Origin: Chthonomonas sp. UBA2362
Lineage (GTDB): Bacteria > Armatimonadota > Fimbriimonadia > Fimbriimonadales > Fimbriimonadaceae
Direction: 5' to 3'
Assembly: GCA_002344135.1 (NCBI GenBank)
Contig: DDTO01000004.1
Coordinates: 296,473 to 360,472 of the forward strand
DNA: 64,000 bases
The position numbers and the translations under genes are program-made. This document shows, piece after piece, positions 8,361-17,363 of this stretch. Each line of letters opens with the position of its first letter. The stretch's first letter is position 1. The notes beneath the pieces were generated by a model that saw nothing but the letters and a program-made list of their open reading frames with translations, did no database searches and was not told the DNA's origin.

Positions 8361-9125
8361 CTACATCCCGACGATGTTGTAGCCGCTGTCGATGTATATC
8401 ACTTGTCCCGTTACTCCCCGAGAAAGATCGCTCATCAGATAGACGGCAGATCCGGCCACTTCGGCTTGCGCGAAGGGTCGCTTGAGCGGCGCCTTCTCGT
8501 GGACGTAGTCGATCATCTTCACCAGGTCTTTCACGCCGCGCGCGGCCACCGTGTTGATCGGCCCCGGAGAGAGTGTGTTCACCCGGATGCCGCGCACGCC
8601 AAGGTCCTGCGCGAGGTAGCGCACCGCTGATTCGAGGGCCGCCTTGGCTACGCCCATCACGTTATAGTTGCCCACCGCGCGGACGCTTCCGAGGTAACTC
8701 AATGCCATGACGCTCGCATCGTCGGCCAAAACGCCCTCCAAGGCTCGGCACAGCGCCACCAGCGAGTAGGCGCTCACGTCCAGCGCGAGGGCGAAACCGT
8801 CGCGCGAGGTCTCGATGAATCGCCCGGCAAGGTCCTCTCGCTTGGCGAATGCCGCTGAATGGACCAGGAAGTCGATCGACCCATACGCCTCTCTCACCGT
8901 CGCCGCGAGGCGTTCGAGTTGGGCATCGTCTTGGAAGTCGACCATGAACGATCGGTACCGATCGTCGCCGTCGATCAGCTTAGCGACTCCCTCCAGCATG
9001 CGCTCATTTTGGGCGCCGACCCCGACCAGGGCTCCATGCGCTGCCGCCGCCTCGGCGATCCCCCATCCGATCGAGTTCTTGTTGACGACGTTGAGGACGA
9101 GGCCCTTCTTTCCATCGAGGATCAT
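8361..9125 (-). CDS. fabI: Enoyl-[acyl-carrier-protein] reductase FabI
   Basis: FabI catalyses the last, NAD(P)H-dependent step of each fatty-acid elongation cycle. The 254-residue protein begins MILDGKKGLVLNV. It has the FabI-type cofactor segment NKNSIGWGIAEAAAAHG, the catalytic Tyr-x6-Lys in GNYNVMGVAKAALES and the C-terminal GQVIYIDSGYNIVGM. I chose the ATG at 9125 because homology begins there; the frame extends further upstream without family similarity. It is followed without a gap by the formiminotransferase gene. Members of this family are the target of triclosan-like inhibitors. Confidence 0.94.
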   Translation of the reverse strand: MILDGKKGLVLNVVNKNSIGWGIAEAAAAHGALVGVGAQNERMLEGVAKLIDGDDRYRSFMVDFQDDAQLERLAATVREAYGSIDFLVHSAAFAKREDLAGRFIETSRDGFALALDVSAYSLVALCRALEGVLADDASVMALSYLGSVRAVGNYNVMGVAKAALESAVRYLAQDLGVRGIRVNTLSPGPINTVAARGVKDLVKMIDYVHEKAPLKRPFAQAEVAGSAVYLMSDLSRGVTGQVIYIDSGYNIVGM

Positions 9126-9328
9126 GCGCGAATTATGCGCCGCCCCCTTCGCCCCTCGCCGGTGTGACCAGGAGCGGGGAAGGACGTTCACCGATCTTGA
9201 ACACGCTTATGATGAACCGGGTTGGGTAAACGGAAGCCGGCTGCTCGTTTCGACGGACCACTCGCCTGATAGTGCTCATGGGGTCTTGAACCAGGACAAC
9301 CTTAACGACTCTCCAACGTCTGAACACG

Positions 9329-10408
9329 CTACTGCAGCGGGCGCGGCTCGAAGAAACCCGCCGGAAGCGACGGATCGAGGCGAAGGTCGGCCAAAAGCGT
9401 AATGGTCTCCTTCTCTGGCAGTCCGCCGAACACCGTCCGGACTTCTCGGGGCACTCGAAGGCCCGCCAGGTCTCCTTCCGCCGAGTAACGATTCACCACC
9501 CTCGCGATGCCCGGGCCCGAACGGCCGACGTATTCCGCGCTTCGGATGATGCCGCTCACCTGATCGATCGAGAGTACCGTTACCGCCCCCCCGCTATAGA
9601 GCCGAACACGACCGAAGGCCCCTTCGCGATCGATCGATGTTCCTTGCCAGGCGAACTTGGCCCGGCCCAGGACCGCTTCGCGCAGGAGGTACAGCGGCTC
9701 GTGGCTGACCGAGCGGAGCATGTATGCCTGGGTATCGCGCCCGGTCTTTTCGACTTCCTTCATGAGGACGTAGCCTGCCTTGGGCAAGCTGAGCAGGCTC
9801 CACGCGTACCCTGGGTACACGTAATCCCGCCGGATTGCGCCAGGATCGCGGTACGTGGTGATCACGGAATGCCGAATCTCGCCGCGGCGTGCCGCCTCGA
9901 CGACATCGTAGCGGAACTGCAGGATGCTGGCGCGGCGCAAGCGATCGGCGCCACCGATCCGCGCGACCGCCGAATCGAGCAGCCCTTTGGCCCGACGAAC
10001 TTGGTCCGCCGTCGGTTCTTCCCACCGATCCGGACGGTCGATGAAGCGCTCCGGGTCGAGAACGAACCACTGGTAGCAGGCATCGGAGGCGAAGACGTAG
10101 ATTCGCCCTTCGTGAACCGCGAACCGATCCGAGCTCCCCTTGCCGCTGGTCGGCCCCATCTTCATGCACGCGCCGTCGAACTGGATGCCCCACCGCTCGG
10201 GGTCCTTCAGGAACTTCGTCCGGTTCTCCTCGCTGGAGAAGCGGTACACCAGGCCCGCGGCGCCGGCCGTCCAGCGCTCCGATCCGGGGACCTCTTTACC
10301 CTCGCACAAGGCGACGGGGTCGAGGCCGCGCAGTGCTGGCTTGGCAACCGGATCCTGGGAAACGGTTAGCGAGACGAAGAGGGTGAGACTAGCGGTGATC
10401 AGGTTCAT
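9329..10408 (-). CDS. Secreted YHS-like domain protein
   Basis: The 359-residue product has an N-terminal signal peptide (MNLITASLTLFVSLTVSQ). It then has a YHS-type segment, ALRGLDPVALCEGKEVPGS, followed by YRFSSEENRTKFLKDPERW, a pattern seen in small domains linked to metal or copper handling. Further Cys residues occur at GACMKMGPT and SDACYQWFV. The C-terminal half resembles periplasmic outer-membrane-lipoprotein-sorting folds, but weakly. The start overlaps the preceding stop by 4 bases (ATGA), so it is the third gene of a TetR-controlled operon. Its role is not known. Confidence 0.7.
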   Translation of the reverse strand: MNLITASLTLFVSLTVSQDPVAKPALRGLDPVALCEGKEVPGSERWTAGAAGLVYRFSSEENRTKFLKDPERWGIQFDGACMKMGPTSGKGSSDRFAVHEGRIYVFASDACYQWFVLDPERFIDRPDRWEEPTADQVRRAKGLLDSAVARIGGADRLRRASILQFRYDVVEAARRGEIRHSVITTYRDPGAIRRDYVYPGYAWSLLSLPKAGYVLMKEVEKTGRDTQAYMLRSVSHEPLYLLREAVLGRAKFAWQGTSIDREGAFGRVRLYSGGAVTVLSIDQVSGIIRSAEYVGRSGPGIARVVNRYSAEGDLAGLRVPREVRTVFGGLPEKETITLLADLRLDPSLPAGFFEPRPLQ

Positions 10409-11010
10409 TGGGACTCCAGCAGGGACTTGAGGCGGGCCAGGGCTTCCCCCCAGGCAACGCGAAGGCCGTCGGCCTCCTCACGGGAGGGGATGCGGTTGTG
10501 GTTGAGGACGATGCCGGTCTTGCCGGCCTTTTCGTTGAAGAGGATATCGATATCGGTTTCGCTCTCGACGCCGGCGGTTTGCCACTTCCAGCGATGATCT
10601 TTGCCGTCGCGAACGCGGAGGACGGTCAGGCGATTCCCGGATTCATCCGAGATGGTGTCGCCTTCTGCCCGGATTGAACCAAACCAGTCTGCGAGCCCCG
10701 CCGCATCGAAAGAAGCAAAGACCTTGTGCAGGGGAGCGGCGATCGTCTTGGTGACGCAGATGTTGTAGCCTTCGGGCCGCCCGTCCTTCTTGATAATGCC
10801 CCGACTGGCTTCGTACTCGACCCACGCGGTGGTCGCCCACCACGCGTCCTTGTTCATCTGCGCGTAGAGCCAGTTGATGGCTTCACGCCGGGAGGATGCC
10901 AGCTCGGGACTGGCCGCGATCTGCTCAATCCAGTGCGACAGGGGCTTGCCGGTAGCCGTAGCGCAGGTGTCCTCGCCGATGACGTGGTCGGCCTTCAGTT
11001 GAACTTTCAT
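10405..11010 (-). CDS. SRPBCC (AHSA1-like) protein with DUF4287-like N-terminus
   Basis: The 201-residue cytoplasmic protein appears to have two parts. Residues 1-70 (TGKPLSHWIEQIAASPE to YEASRGIIKKDGRPEGY) look like a DUF4287-type helical domain. Residues 75-200 look like a START/SRPBCC fold with KTIAAPLHKVFASFDAAGLADWFG. Such proteins bind small hydrophobic ligands. It overlaps both neighbours by ATGA, between a TetR regulator and a YHS-like secreted protein, so the three are one transcript and translationally coupled. The ligand is unknown. Confidence 0.72.
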   Translation of the reverse strand: MKVQLKADHVIGEDTCATATGKPLSHWIEQIAASPELASSRREAINWLYAQMNKDAWWATTAWVEYEASRGIIKKDGRPEGYNICVTKTIAAPLHKVFASFDAAGLADWFGSIRAEGDTISDESGNRLTVLRVRDGKDHRWKWQTAGVESETDIDILFNEKAGKTGIVLNHNRIPSREEADGLRVAWGEALARLKSLLESQ

Positions 11011-11651
11011 TCGTCACCTCTCAGGTGGGATAGCGGTCGACATCCGACCGGTGCGGACCAAGTGGTGCCATCGGCGAGCAAGCGATCAAAATAATCGCGC
11101 AGGTGCAGAATGGCGCGGTCGAAGGGCTCGAAACTGCGCTGGGTCCTGGCGAGCATCACGGCTCCTTCCATGACGGTGAGCACGTGGGTGGCCAGGCTAT
11201 CGGTGTCGATGCCCTCTGGCAGTCGGTCTGCGGCGGCATCGAGGCATTCGCGGATCGCGCCGGTCCACTGAACGAAGTTCACTTGCATCAGGGCCCGCGC
11301 CTTGGGATGGGAGTTGGCAAGTTCCAGCGCGAGGTTGCCGATGGGGCACCCGAGGTCGAAGTTCGTCATCTCCAGCAGCTGCCGGTACCCATCGAGGAGT
11401 CCGAAGACGCGCTCGACGGGGTCGTCGATGCGTTCCCAGACGGGCTGGAGCAGGCCATCGTAGAGATGGTCCCGATACCATTCGAGGACCGCGACGAGCA
11501 GGTCCTCCTTGGTGGGGAAGTAGTGATAGAGGCTTCCTGGGTGAACCCCCGCGGTCCGCACGATCTCATTGATGCCGGTGGCGTTGTAGCCCTTGGCAAG
11601 GAAGAGATCGCGGGCGGCCACGACGAGCCGGTCTCGAGTATTAGCTTCCAT
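11007..11651 (-). CDS. TetR-family transcriptional regulator
   Basis: This is a ligand-responsive repressor of 214 residues. The N-terminal helix-turn-helix covers roughly residues 6-52: RDRLVVAARDLFLAKGYNATGINEIVRTAGVHPGSLYHYF. A helical ligand-binding domain follows, containing FDLGCPIGNLALEL, typical of the TetR subgroup with a Cys-Pro segment. I chose the ATG at 11651 over an upstream TTG at 11678, because the TTG lies inside a perfect 7+7 palindrome that is the probable operator. It is the first gene of the operon with the SRPBCC and YHS proteins, and probably self-repressed. Confidence 0.9.
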   Translation of the reverse strand: MEANTRDRLVVAARDLFLAKGYNATGINEIVRTAGVHPGSLYHYFPTKEDLLVAVLEWYRDHLYDGLLQPVWERIDDPVERVFGLLDGYRQLLEMTNFDLGCPIGNLALELANSHPKARALMQVNFVQWTGAIRECLDAAADRLPEGIDTDSLATHVLTVMEGAVMLARTQRSFEPFDRAILHLRDYFDRLLADGTTWSAPVGCRPLSHLRGDE

Positions 11652-11662
11652 GGCGGTCTTGG

Positions 11663-11678
11663 TTGAGTGCTCACTCAA
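11663..11678. promoter_or_regulatory. TetR-type operator palindrome
   Basis: The sequence TTGAGTG-CT-CACTCAA is a perfect inverted repeat 11 bases upstream of the tetR ATG. TGAGTGnnCACTCA is a common binding-site form for TetR-family proteins. Its position makes autoregulation of the tetR-SRPBCC-YHS operon likely. Confidence 0.75.
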
Positions 11679-12073
11679 ATAGTACCGCGATCGGTTGCGG
11701 GCTTGTCAAGTGGCGGGCAGCATGGTGCTATCGCATTGGGGAAGACGCGCTTCTCCTGGAGGCAAGCGCCTATCTTCAGCGGATGGGAGCATGGTTCGTT
11801 GCGGCTGCAATGCAGATCTCAACGATTCGACCGCTGCAGATCCGCTGGGCATCCGTGGCTCATCCCCCTGGATAACCCACGTACGAATCGCGCCGAAGCC
11901 ACGCATGAGCCACTGAGACCTGCTTCGGACCTTCGCCGGGCGGTCGGCCCACTCGTCGAGCCAGACCCTAGGGATATTCCCGCATCGCTACCCCGTGGTG
12001 CGCGAGCGTTGGGTTCGATGGTTCGTCAGCCACATTCCCGCCTGGTTGCAATGCCGTATCATGGTCGCAAGCC
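11679..12073. other. Gene-free interval between divergent regulators
   Basis: No convincing gene is seen. The interval must hold the tetR promoter on the minus strand and the cyclase-STAND promoter on the plus strand. An 8-bp inverted repeat (CAGCGGAT at 11777-11784, ATCCGCTG at 11840-11847) encloses smaller CTGCA/TGCAG repeats. A TATCAT -10-like element at 12057-12062 lies 11 bases before the ATG at 12074. Confidence 0.5.
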
Positions 12074-14872
12074 ATGGAGTCCCGTCCTCCAGATCTGGTT
12101 TTGAAGGTCTTTCTGCTCACCGATATCGTGGGCAGCACTGGGATGTGGCGCGACTTCCCGCAGGATATGAGCCGGGCGCTAGTTCGACACGATGCCCTTC
12201 TGACGGAGGTCGTCGAGCGGTGCGGGGGGCGGGTCGTGCGAACGAAAGGTGAGGGGGACAGCGTGTTCGCGGTTTTCGATCGAGCCGGAGACGCTGTTCG
12301 TGGCGCGATCGAAGTCCGCCGGGTTCTGGCGGTCGAAACTTGGCCCGAAAGAACGCCCATCGCGCTCCGCATGGGCATCCACGGAGGCGAGGTCGATCCA
12401 CGCGAAGGGGACTACTTCGGCACCGCCGTCAACTTTACGGCGCGCCTGCGAGCCATCGCCCATCCGGGCCAGATCGTCGTGTCGGAAGCGATGAAGGTGA
12501 TGTGCGACCAATCGGTCGATCCGCCCTGCGAGTGGCGTCCGCTCGGTGACGTGCGGATTCGCGACTTTGGCCTGCAGACCCTCTTCGAGCCGGACGATCC
12601 GGCCTTTGTCTTTGGGCCACTCGACTCTGGCCAACCCACACACAACCTGCCGGAACGGCTGAGCAGCTTTATCGGGCGCTCCGAGGATTTGCGGAACCTC
12701 AGAGAGAAACTCGAATCTCGCCGGCTGGTCTCGCTCGTCGGCGTTGCCGGTTGCGGCAAGACGCGGCTGATGGAAGAAGCGGCGAGGCGAACGACCGACC
12801 TCTATCCAGACGGCGTCCGCCTCGTAGAGCTCGGTGATTGCCGTGATGCGGAGCGGATCATGGCTCGAGTGGGTGCGGCATGCGGCCTGCGCGAGGGGCA
12901 AGGAAGCGAGCTGCCGGACCTCATCGCCGACTACTTCAGGTCGCGCCGAACTCTCTTGCTCATCGACGATTGCGAGCATTTGCTCGAACCCTGCGGCGAG
13001 TTCATCGAAGAGGCCTTGCGTCAGCACGAGGGGCTATCCGTTCTCACGACGTCGCAAGTACCCCTCAAAGTCTCGGGAGAGACGACCCATCGGGTGCACC
13101 CGCTTCCTCATCCCGACCCGGCGAAGGTCCGGACGCTGGACGACCTGCTCGCGTTCGACGCTACGGCTTTGTTCCTCGAGCGGGCCCTGCAAGCGGATAC
13201 CAGGTTCCGTCCGAGTGGGGCTGAAATCAAGGCGGTGGCGGAGATCTGTCACCGACTGGATGGGATACCGCTGGCGATCGAACTCGCCGCGGCCCGCGTG
13301 CCCGGCCTCGGGGTGGTCGAGGTCGCCCGCAAGATCGAGGCTCACCTGGATTCGCAGGGACTGGAAGAGGAGTTGCCAGGCCATCGCAGGCTCGAGGAAG
13401 CCCTGTGGTGGTCTTATGAGATGCTTCGCGGCGAAGAGGCGAGCGTCTGGCGCCGGCTCTTCGTCTTCGAGGGCGGATTTCAGCCGGAGGCAGCCGAGGA
13501 GGTTTGTCGCCTGACGGACGAAGAGGGAGTGGACTTCTCCGATTGCTTGGCCGAACTGGTCGATCGGTCGCTCCTGGTCCGAGAAGAAGGCGATCTGCCT
13601 CGCTATCGGATGCTGGAAACCTTGCGTTCGTTTGCCGCTCGACTCTCACGGGAACACTCGGAGGCCGACTCGGTGCGGACGCGGCACGCCAGGCATTACG
13701 CCGCCCTCGTCGGCGGCTTGCCGGCGTCCGGGCAGACGTCCGAGGCTTGTCTCGCGGCCCTCTACCGCGACCAGGACAACGTCCTCCGCGCCCTGAAGAG
13801 CCTCATGGGCCGCCCGGAATCCCGAACAGATGCGGCGCGGATCATCGTTGCTCTCGAGCCGTTCTGGCGACACTATGGCGAACTGGGTGAAGGGCTCCGC
13901 TGGTTCGAGCAAGCCGTCGACCTGGAGGTCGACGACGACCTTCGCGGCAAGATCTGGAACGGCCGCGGCGTGCTGTCGTGGCAGCTCGGCAGGTTGCAGG
14001 ATGCCCGCTCCTACTATGGTAGGGCGCTCGACTTGTTCGAAGCGACTGAAAATCGACTAGGGAAGGCTCGTGCGCTGAGCAACCTCGGCCTGGTCGAATG
14101 GCAGGAGCTTCGGTTAGACGAGGCGAGGCGGCGCTTTCAACAAGCGCTGAGCCTCCATGACGGCCTCGGAGATTCCGTCGGCCAGGGAAACGTCCTCAAC
14201 AACCTAGGGATCTTGAACTGGCGGGCCGGAAATCTGCCGGAGGCGAAGAAATGGCTGCGCGAAGCCCTGAAAGTACGCGAGCAGATCGGTGACAAGGCGC
14301 CCATTGCCGCGACCTACGTGAACATGGCGCTCGTGCTCACGGACGAAGGCGAACTCGATTCGGCAAGGAAACTCAACGACAGGGCCTATGAGCTTTTCGT
14401 TCAGGTCGGCAACCGTGCGGATGCCGCGACCTGCCTTCACAACTTGGGAGATTTGGCCTGGAAGTCAGGCGACCTCGACCGAGCCTGGTCACTCGCAGAG
14501 GACTCCGAAGCCATCTACGAAGACATCGGTGACGAAGTCGGCATCGCCCATGCAGCCTTGCTCAAAGCCCACGTCGAGTCGGCCCGGGGCGAAGCGGCGG
14601 CCGCGGTCGGTCAATGTCGGCGCGCCATGGACCTCGCTTCTGAACATCGCTATGAACACGTCTTGCTCGAAACGCTGGAGGCCCTCATCCCGAACCTGAT
14701 CGTGCTGGGCAAGCTGCGAGTGGCGCGAGACGCCTGCGGTCATTTGGCACGGATTCGACAGTCGGAGCTGGGAGCAGTCTGCGAGGAATTCGGTCTAGAA
14801 GTAGTGCCGTCAGAATCGGCCGCCGAGGAAGGCGACTTTGGAACCTTCCTTTTCGACCTCGAGTTTCTTTGA
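12074..14872 (+). CDS. Adenylate cyclase - STAND ATPase - TPR regulator
   Basis: This 932-residue cytoplasmic signalling protein has three parts. Residues 10-180 are a class III nucleotide cyclase domain, with the metal-binding LLTDIVGSTGMW, the second metal Asp in KGEGDSVFAVF, and the transition-state Asn/Arg in GTAVNFTARL; it looks active. Residues 195-480 are a STAND (NB-ARC-like) ATPase with Walker A VGVAGCGKTRL and Walker B TLLLIDDCEHLLE. Residues 560-900 are TPR repeats such as ALSNLGLVEWQELRLDEARRRF. No DNA-binding domain is visible, so output is probably cAMP. It faces the surface-protein genes that follow on the same strand. Confidence 0.85.
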   Translation: MESRPPDLVLKVFLLTDIVGSTGMWRDFPQDMSRALVRHDALLTEVVERCGGRVVRTKGEGDSVFAVFDRAGDAVRGAIEVRRVLAVETWPERTPIALRMGIHGGEVDPREGDYFGTAVNFTARLRAIAHPGQIVVSEAMKVMCDQSVDPPCEWRPLGDVRIRDFGLQTLFEPDDPAFVFGPLDSGQPTHNLPERLSSFIGRSEDLRNLREKLESRRLVSLVGVAGCGKTRLMEEAARRTTDLYPDGVRLVELGDCRDAERIMARVGAACGLREGQGSELPDLIADYFRSRRTLLLIDDCEHLLEPCGEFIEEALRQHEGLSVLTTSQVPLKVSGETTHRVHPLPHPDPAKVRTLDDLLAFDATALFLERALQADTRFRPSGAEIKAVAEICHRLDGIPLAIELAAARVPGLGVVEVARKIEAHLDSQGLEEELPGHRRLEEALWWSYEMLRGEEASVWRRLFVFEGGFQPEAAEEVCRLTDEEGVDFSDCLAELVDRSLLVREEGDLPRYRMLETLRSFAARLSREHSEADSVRTRHARHYAALVGGLPASGQTSEACLAALYRDQDNVLRALKSLMGRPESRTDAARIIVALEPFWRHYGELGEGLRWFEQAVDLEVDDDLRGKIWNGRGVLSWQLGRLQDARSYYGRALDLFEATENRLGKARALSNLGLVEWQELRLDEARRRFQQALSLHDGLGDSVGQGNVLNNLGILNWRAGNLPEAKKWLREALKVREQIGDKAPIAATYVNMALVLTDEGELDSARKLNDRAYELFVQVGNRADAATCLHNLGDLAWKSGDLDRAWSLAEDSEAIYEDIGDEVGIAHAALLKAHVESARGEAAAAVGQCRRAMDLASEHRYEHVLLETLEALIPNLIVLGKLRVARDACGHLARIRQSELGAVCEEFGLEVVPSESAAEEGDFGTFLFDLEFL

Positions 14873-14919
14873 CTCCTCCCTCGGTTTCAGGAGACAGTTT
14901 CGTATACTGGACTGACCTC

Positions 14920-17343
14920 ATGGTAGCAAATCGCCTTACAACCAAATTGCGCGCAGGACTCTTGACGGCGATTGCAGCGCTCGCAGCGCTCGCCACCGCT
15001 AACCCGGAAGAGTACAACCTCCGCTATCTCGGCGGGGTCAATTCGATCTCGCGGGGAATAAACGACGACTTCTATACGGTCGGCTGGCACGAAGTGTCGG
15101 GCGTACCGCAGCCGTTCGTCTGGGATGTGGCCTCAAGCGAGGGCGGAGTCACCAACCTGCCCCTAGCCGGAGGGATGATCGGGGGACGGGCTTATGCGAT
15201 TTCCAACCGATTTCCTCAGATCGGGCAGTACCTGATCGTAGGGGAGCAGAACCCCAGCGAGCCGGCAGCCCGCGCCACCGTCTGGACGCCTTCAGGGACA
15301 GGGTATCAAGCGACTCCGTTCTTGACGACGCAGAGCACGGCTCGAGGAGTGGACGACTTCGGAAACGTGGTGGGGTGGCAGACGACCGGACTCCCCCTGC
15401 TCGACACGGCTTTCATCCGTTCGGCCGAGGGAACGGTAACCGACTTGCCGGGAGGATATCAGCAGAGCCGGGCATTCGCAGTCGCGACCAGTCTTTCCGG
15501 CGCCACTTACGTTGCGGGTGCGGTCTACGATAGCGCTCTGACGATCTGGCGGGCGGCGCTCTGGACCAGATTGATCCCCGGAGGCGTCTTCTCGCTCACT
15601 GTCCTGACCGATGGCAATAACGGGTTCGCTTACGGCGTAAGCCGGCACGGGCACGTCGTCGGAGAGTGGACCTCCGGTGGCGTTACGCGAGGGTTCGTGC
15701 GGACAAGCGGAAGCGTACGTCTCCTGGGGCACTTCGTCGGTGGCCCCACCAGAGCGTACGACATCAACGATGACGGCCGCATCGTCGGCACCTCGGCGGT
15801 GGGTGGACTCGGCGTGGCATTCTACGCCGACGATAACGGAGGAACGCCTGCGCTGGTGCCGATCTCCCCCGACGAGCCGCTCTTTGGTTATCGCTCGGGA
15901 CTCCTCGATACCGCCTACTCGGTCTGTAACGTTGACCCCAACGCGCGAAACCCCTACATTCCCGCCGTCGCGATGCATGCTCGGAAGAACGGTGGAGGCA
16001 TCCATGCGGTGATTGCGCGGCCCAAGATCGATCGAGGGAATACCGGGCGCGCCATTGGAGGGGTCGCAGTTTATCGAGCCGGCGAAGGGAACCGCATTAC
16101 CCCAGGGGACGGTGTCTTACTTCAGCTAACGACGAGCTACTGCCCTCCGTTGAGCGCGCTGAATCTCGGTGACCATCAGGCCGAACCGATTCCCGGTCGG
16201 CTCGAGTTCTTCGATGCGCGGAGTCCTTCGACGTTCACCCCCATCTCGCTTGGCGGCAACACCGGACTCGACCTCACGATCTCCGTTGGGAAGGACCGAA
16301 TACCCCCGGATCCCACCTCCCCAACCAACCCTCCAAACAACCTGACGGTGGCGAGAAACGACGCCGGCAAGCGCGTGCAGGTGCGCTCGAAGATCGTTCT
16401 CGCTTACCGCGAGGAAACATTGTCCGCCGACCTAACGATCCCGGCGTTGCCCACGACGTTAACCTTGCCGGGCGGACTGCCGAGGCATAAGCTCGGCGCC
16501 TCGATGATGCTGACCGTCACCGCCAAGGACACGATCTTCAACCAAGGAATCGCCGGCGGGCAACTGCTCTGCGAGTTGGTAAACCCCGCCACCGGCGCCC
16601 GCGCCTACTTCGATTCGCTGCCCGGGAACTACAAGGTGGCCAACGGTTCCGGACAAGCGACGTTCAGCGGCGTCGTTCCCACCGGCATTGGCGTCAGTCA
16701 GCCCGGGAATCCCGTTCGCGCGGAGATCACGCTGCTCGGCCGGACCAGCGGGGACGTGTACCCCTACTACGACCTCGTCGTCGCCAGCCAGCCGCTCGAC
16801 ATCTACTCGGACACTCGCGTGGCGGTGCCGGAGGTCTCGGCATTGCCCGGGGAGACCGTTCCGGTTCGGGCGATGCTGAGCGAGGCGCCGACGGGCGTCC
16901 CGGTCGGCGGTCGAGAGCTCGTCTTCCTCAGGCTTCCTAGCCTGGTCGAGATCGGACGGGCGACGACCAACGTCAACGGCATGGCGACGATCCTCTATAC
17001 CGTCCCGGCCGGAGGCCCGATCCCCTTCGTCGGCCCGCTAGAGCTGCTCGTGCGCTTCGAGGGCGATGGCGGCCCGAATCCGCAGTACACGGCCTCGGAA
17101 GGAACCGGGCGCATCCAGGTAGGTAGCAAGGGACTCAAGCTCGAGAACTACATCATCGGCGCGTCGGCCGCGGTGACGTACGACAGCGTTCCGATCGGCG
17201 GCGCGGGTCAATGGACGCTTCAGGGCACCTTCGGTGAACCCATCGTCGGAGTGCCCGACTCGCAAGAAGACTCGGTTCTTCGGGTCTCGAATGCCTTTTG
17301 GAGGACAGTGGGGCCGCTGATTAAGCGGTTGCGCTGGTTCTGA
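14920..17343 (+). CDS. Secreted HAF-repeat / Ig-like protein
   Basis: This 807-residue exported protein starts with a Sec signal (MVANRLTTKLRAGLLTAIAA, then ALAALATA). The first 370 residues are HAF-type extracellular repeats, each with a GRAYAIS- or SRAFAVA-like core followed by VVGW/VVGEW. Ig-like, beta-rich modules follow (PGETVPVRAMLSEAPTGVPV and similar). The start at 14920 is preferred because it begins the signal peptide; an in-frame TTG at 14869 overlaps the previous gene. TATACT at 14903-14908 could be a -10 just upstream. It precedes two S74 fibre genes by 20 bases and may be co-transcribed with them. The ligand is unknown. Confidence 0.72.
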   Translation: MVANRLTTKLRAGLLTAIAALAALATANPEEYNLRYLGGVNSISRGINDDFYTVGWHEVSGVPQPFVWDVASSEGGVTNLPLAGGMIGGRAYAISNRFPQIGQYLIVGEQNPSEPAARATVWTPSGTGYQATPFLTTQSTARGVDDFGNVVGWQTTGLPLLDTAFIRSAEGTVTDLPGGYQQSRAFAVATSLSGATYVAGAVYDSALTIWRAALWTRLIPGGVFSLTVLTDGNNGFAYGVSRHGHVVGEWTSGGVTRGFVRTSGSVRLLGHFVGGPTRAYDINDDGRIVGTSAVGGLGVAFYADDNGGTPALVPISPDEPLFGYRSGLLDTAYSVCNVDPNARNPYIPAVAMHARKNGGGIHAVIARPKIDRGNTGRAIGGVAVYRAGEGNRITPGDGVLLQLTTSYCPPLSALNLGDHQAEPIPGRLEFFDARSPSTFTPISLGGNTGLDLTISVGKDRIPPDPTSPTNPPNNLTVARNDAGKRVQVRSKIVLAYREETLSADLTIPALPTTLTLPGGLPRHKLGASMMLTVTAKDTIFNQGIAGGQLLCELVNPATGARAYFDSLPGNYKVANGSGQATFSGVVPTGIGVSQPGNPVRAEITLLGRTSGDVYPYYDLVVASQPLDIYSDTRVAVPEVSALPGETVPVRAMLSEAPTGVPVGGRELVFLRLPSLVEIGRATTNVNGMATILYTVPAGGPIPFVGPLELLVRFEGDGGPNPQYTASEGTGRIQVGSKGLKLENYIIGASAAVTYDSVPIGGAGQWTLQGTFGEPIVGVPDSQEDSVLRVSNAFWRTVGPLIKRLRWF

Positions 17344-17363
17344 TCAATCACCGAGGAAAGAAG

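Noticed and set aside
8361..9191. An upstream start for fabI extending the protein by 22 residues
   Set aside because: The extension (ending KGAAHNSR) has no family similarity; the ATG at 9125 begins the conserved fold.
9133..9327. A 64-codon minus-strand frame between the YHS and fabI genes
   Set aside because: It has no RBS, no recognisable motif and atypical composition.
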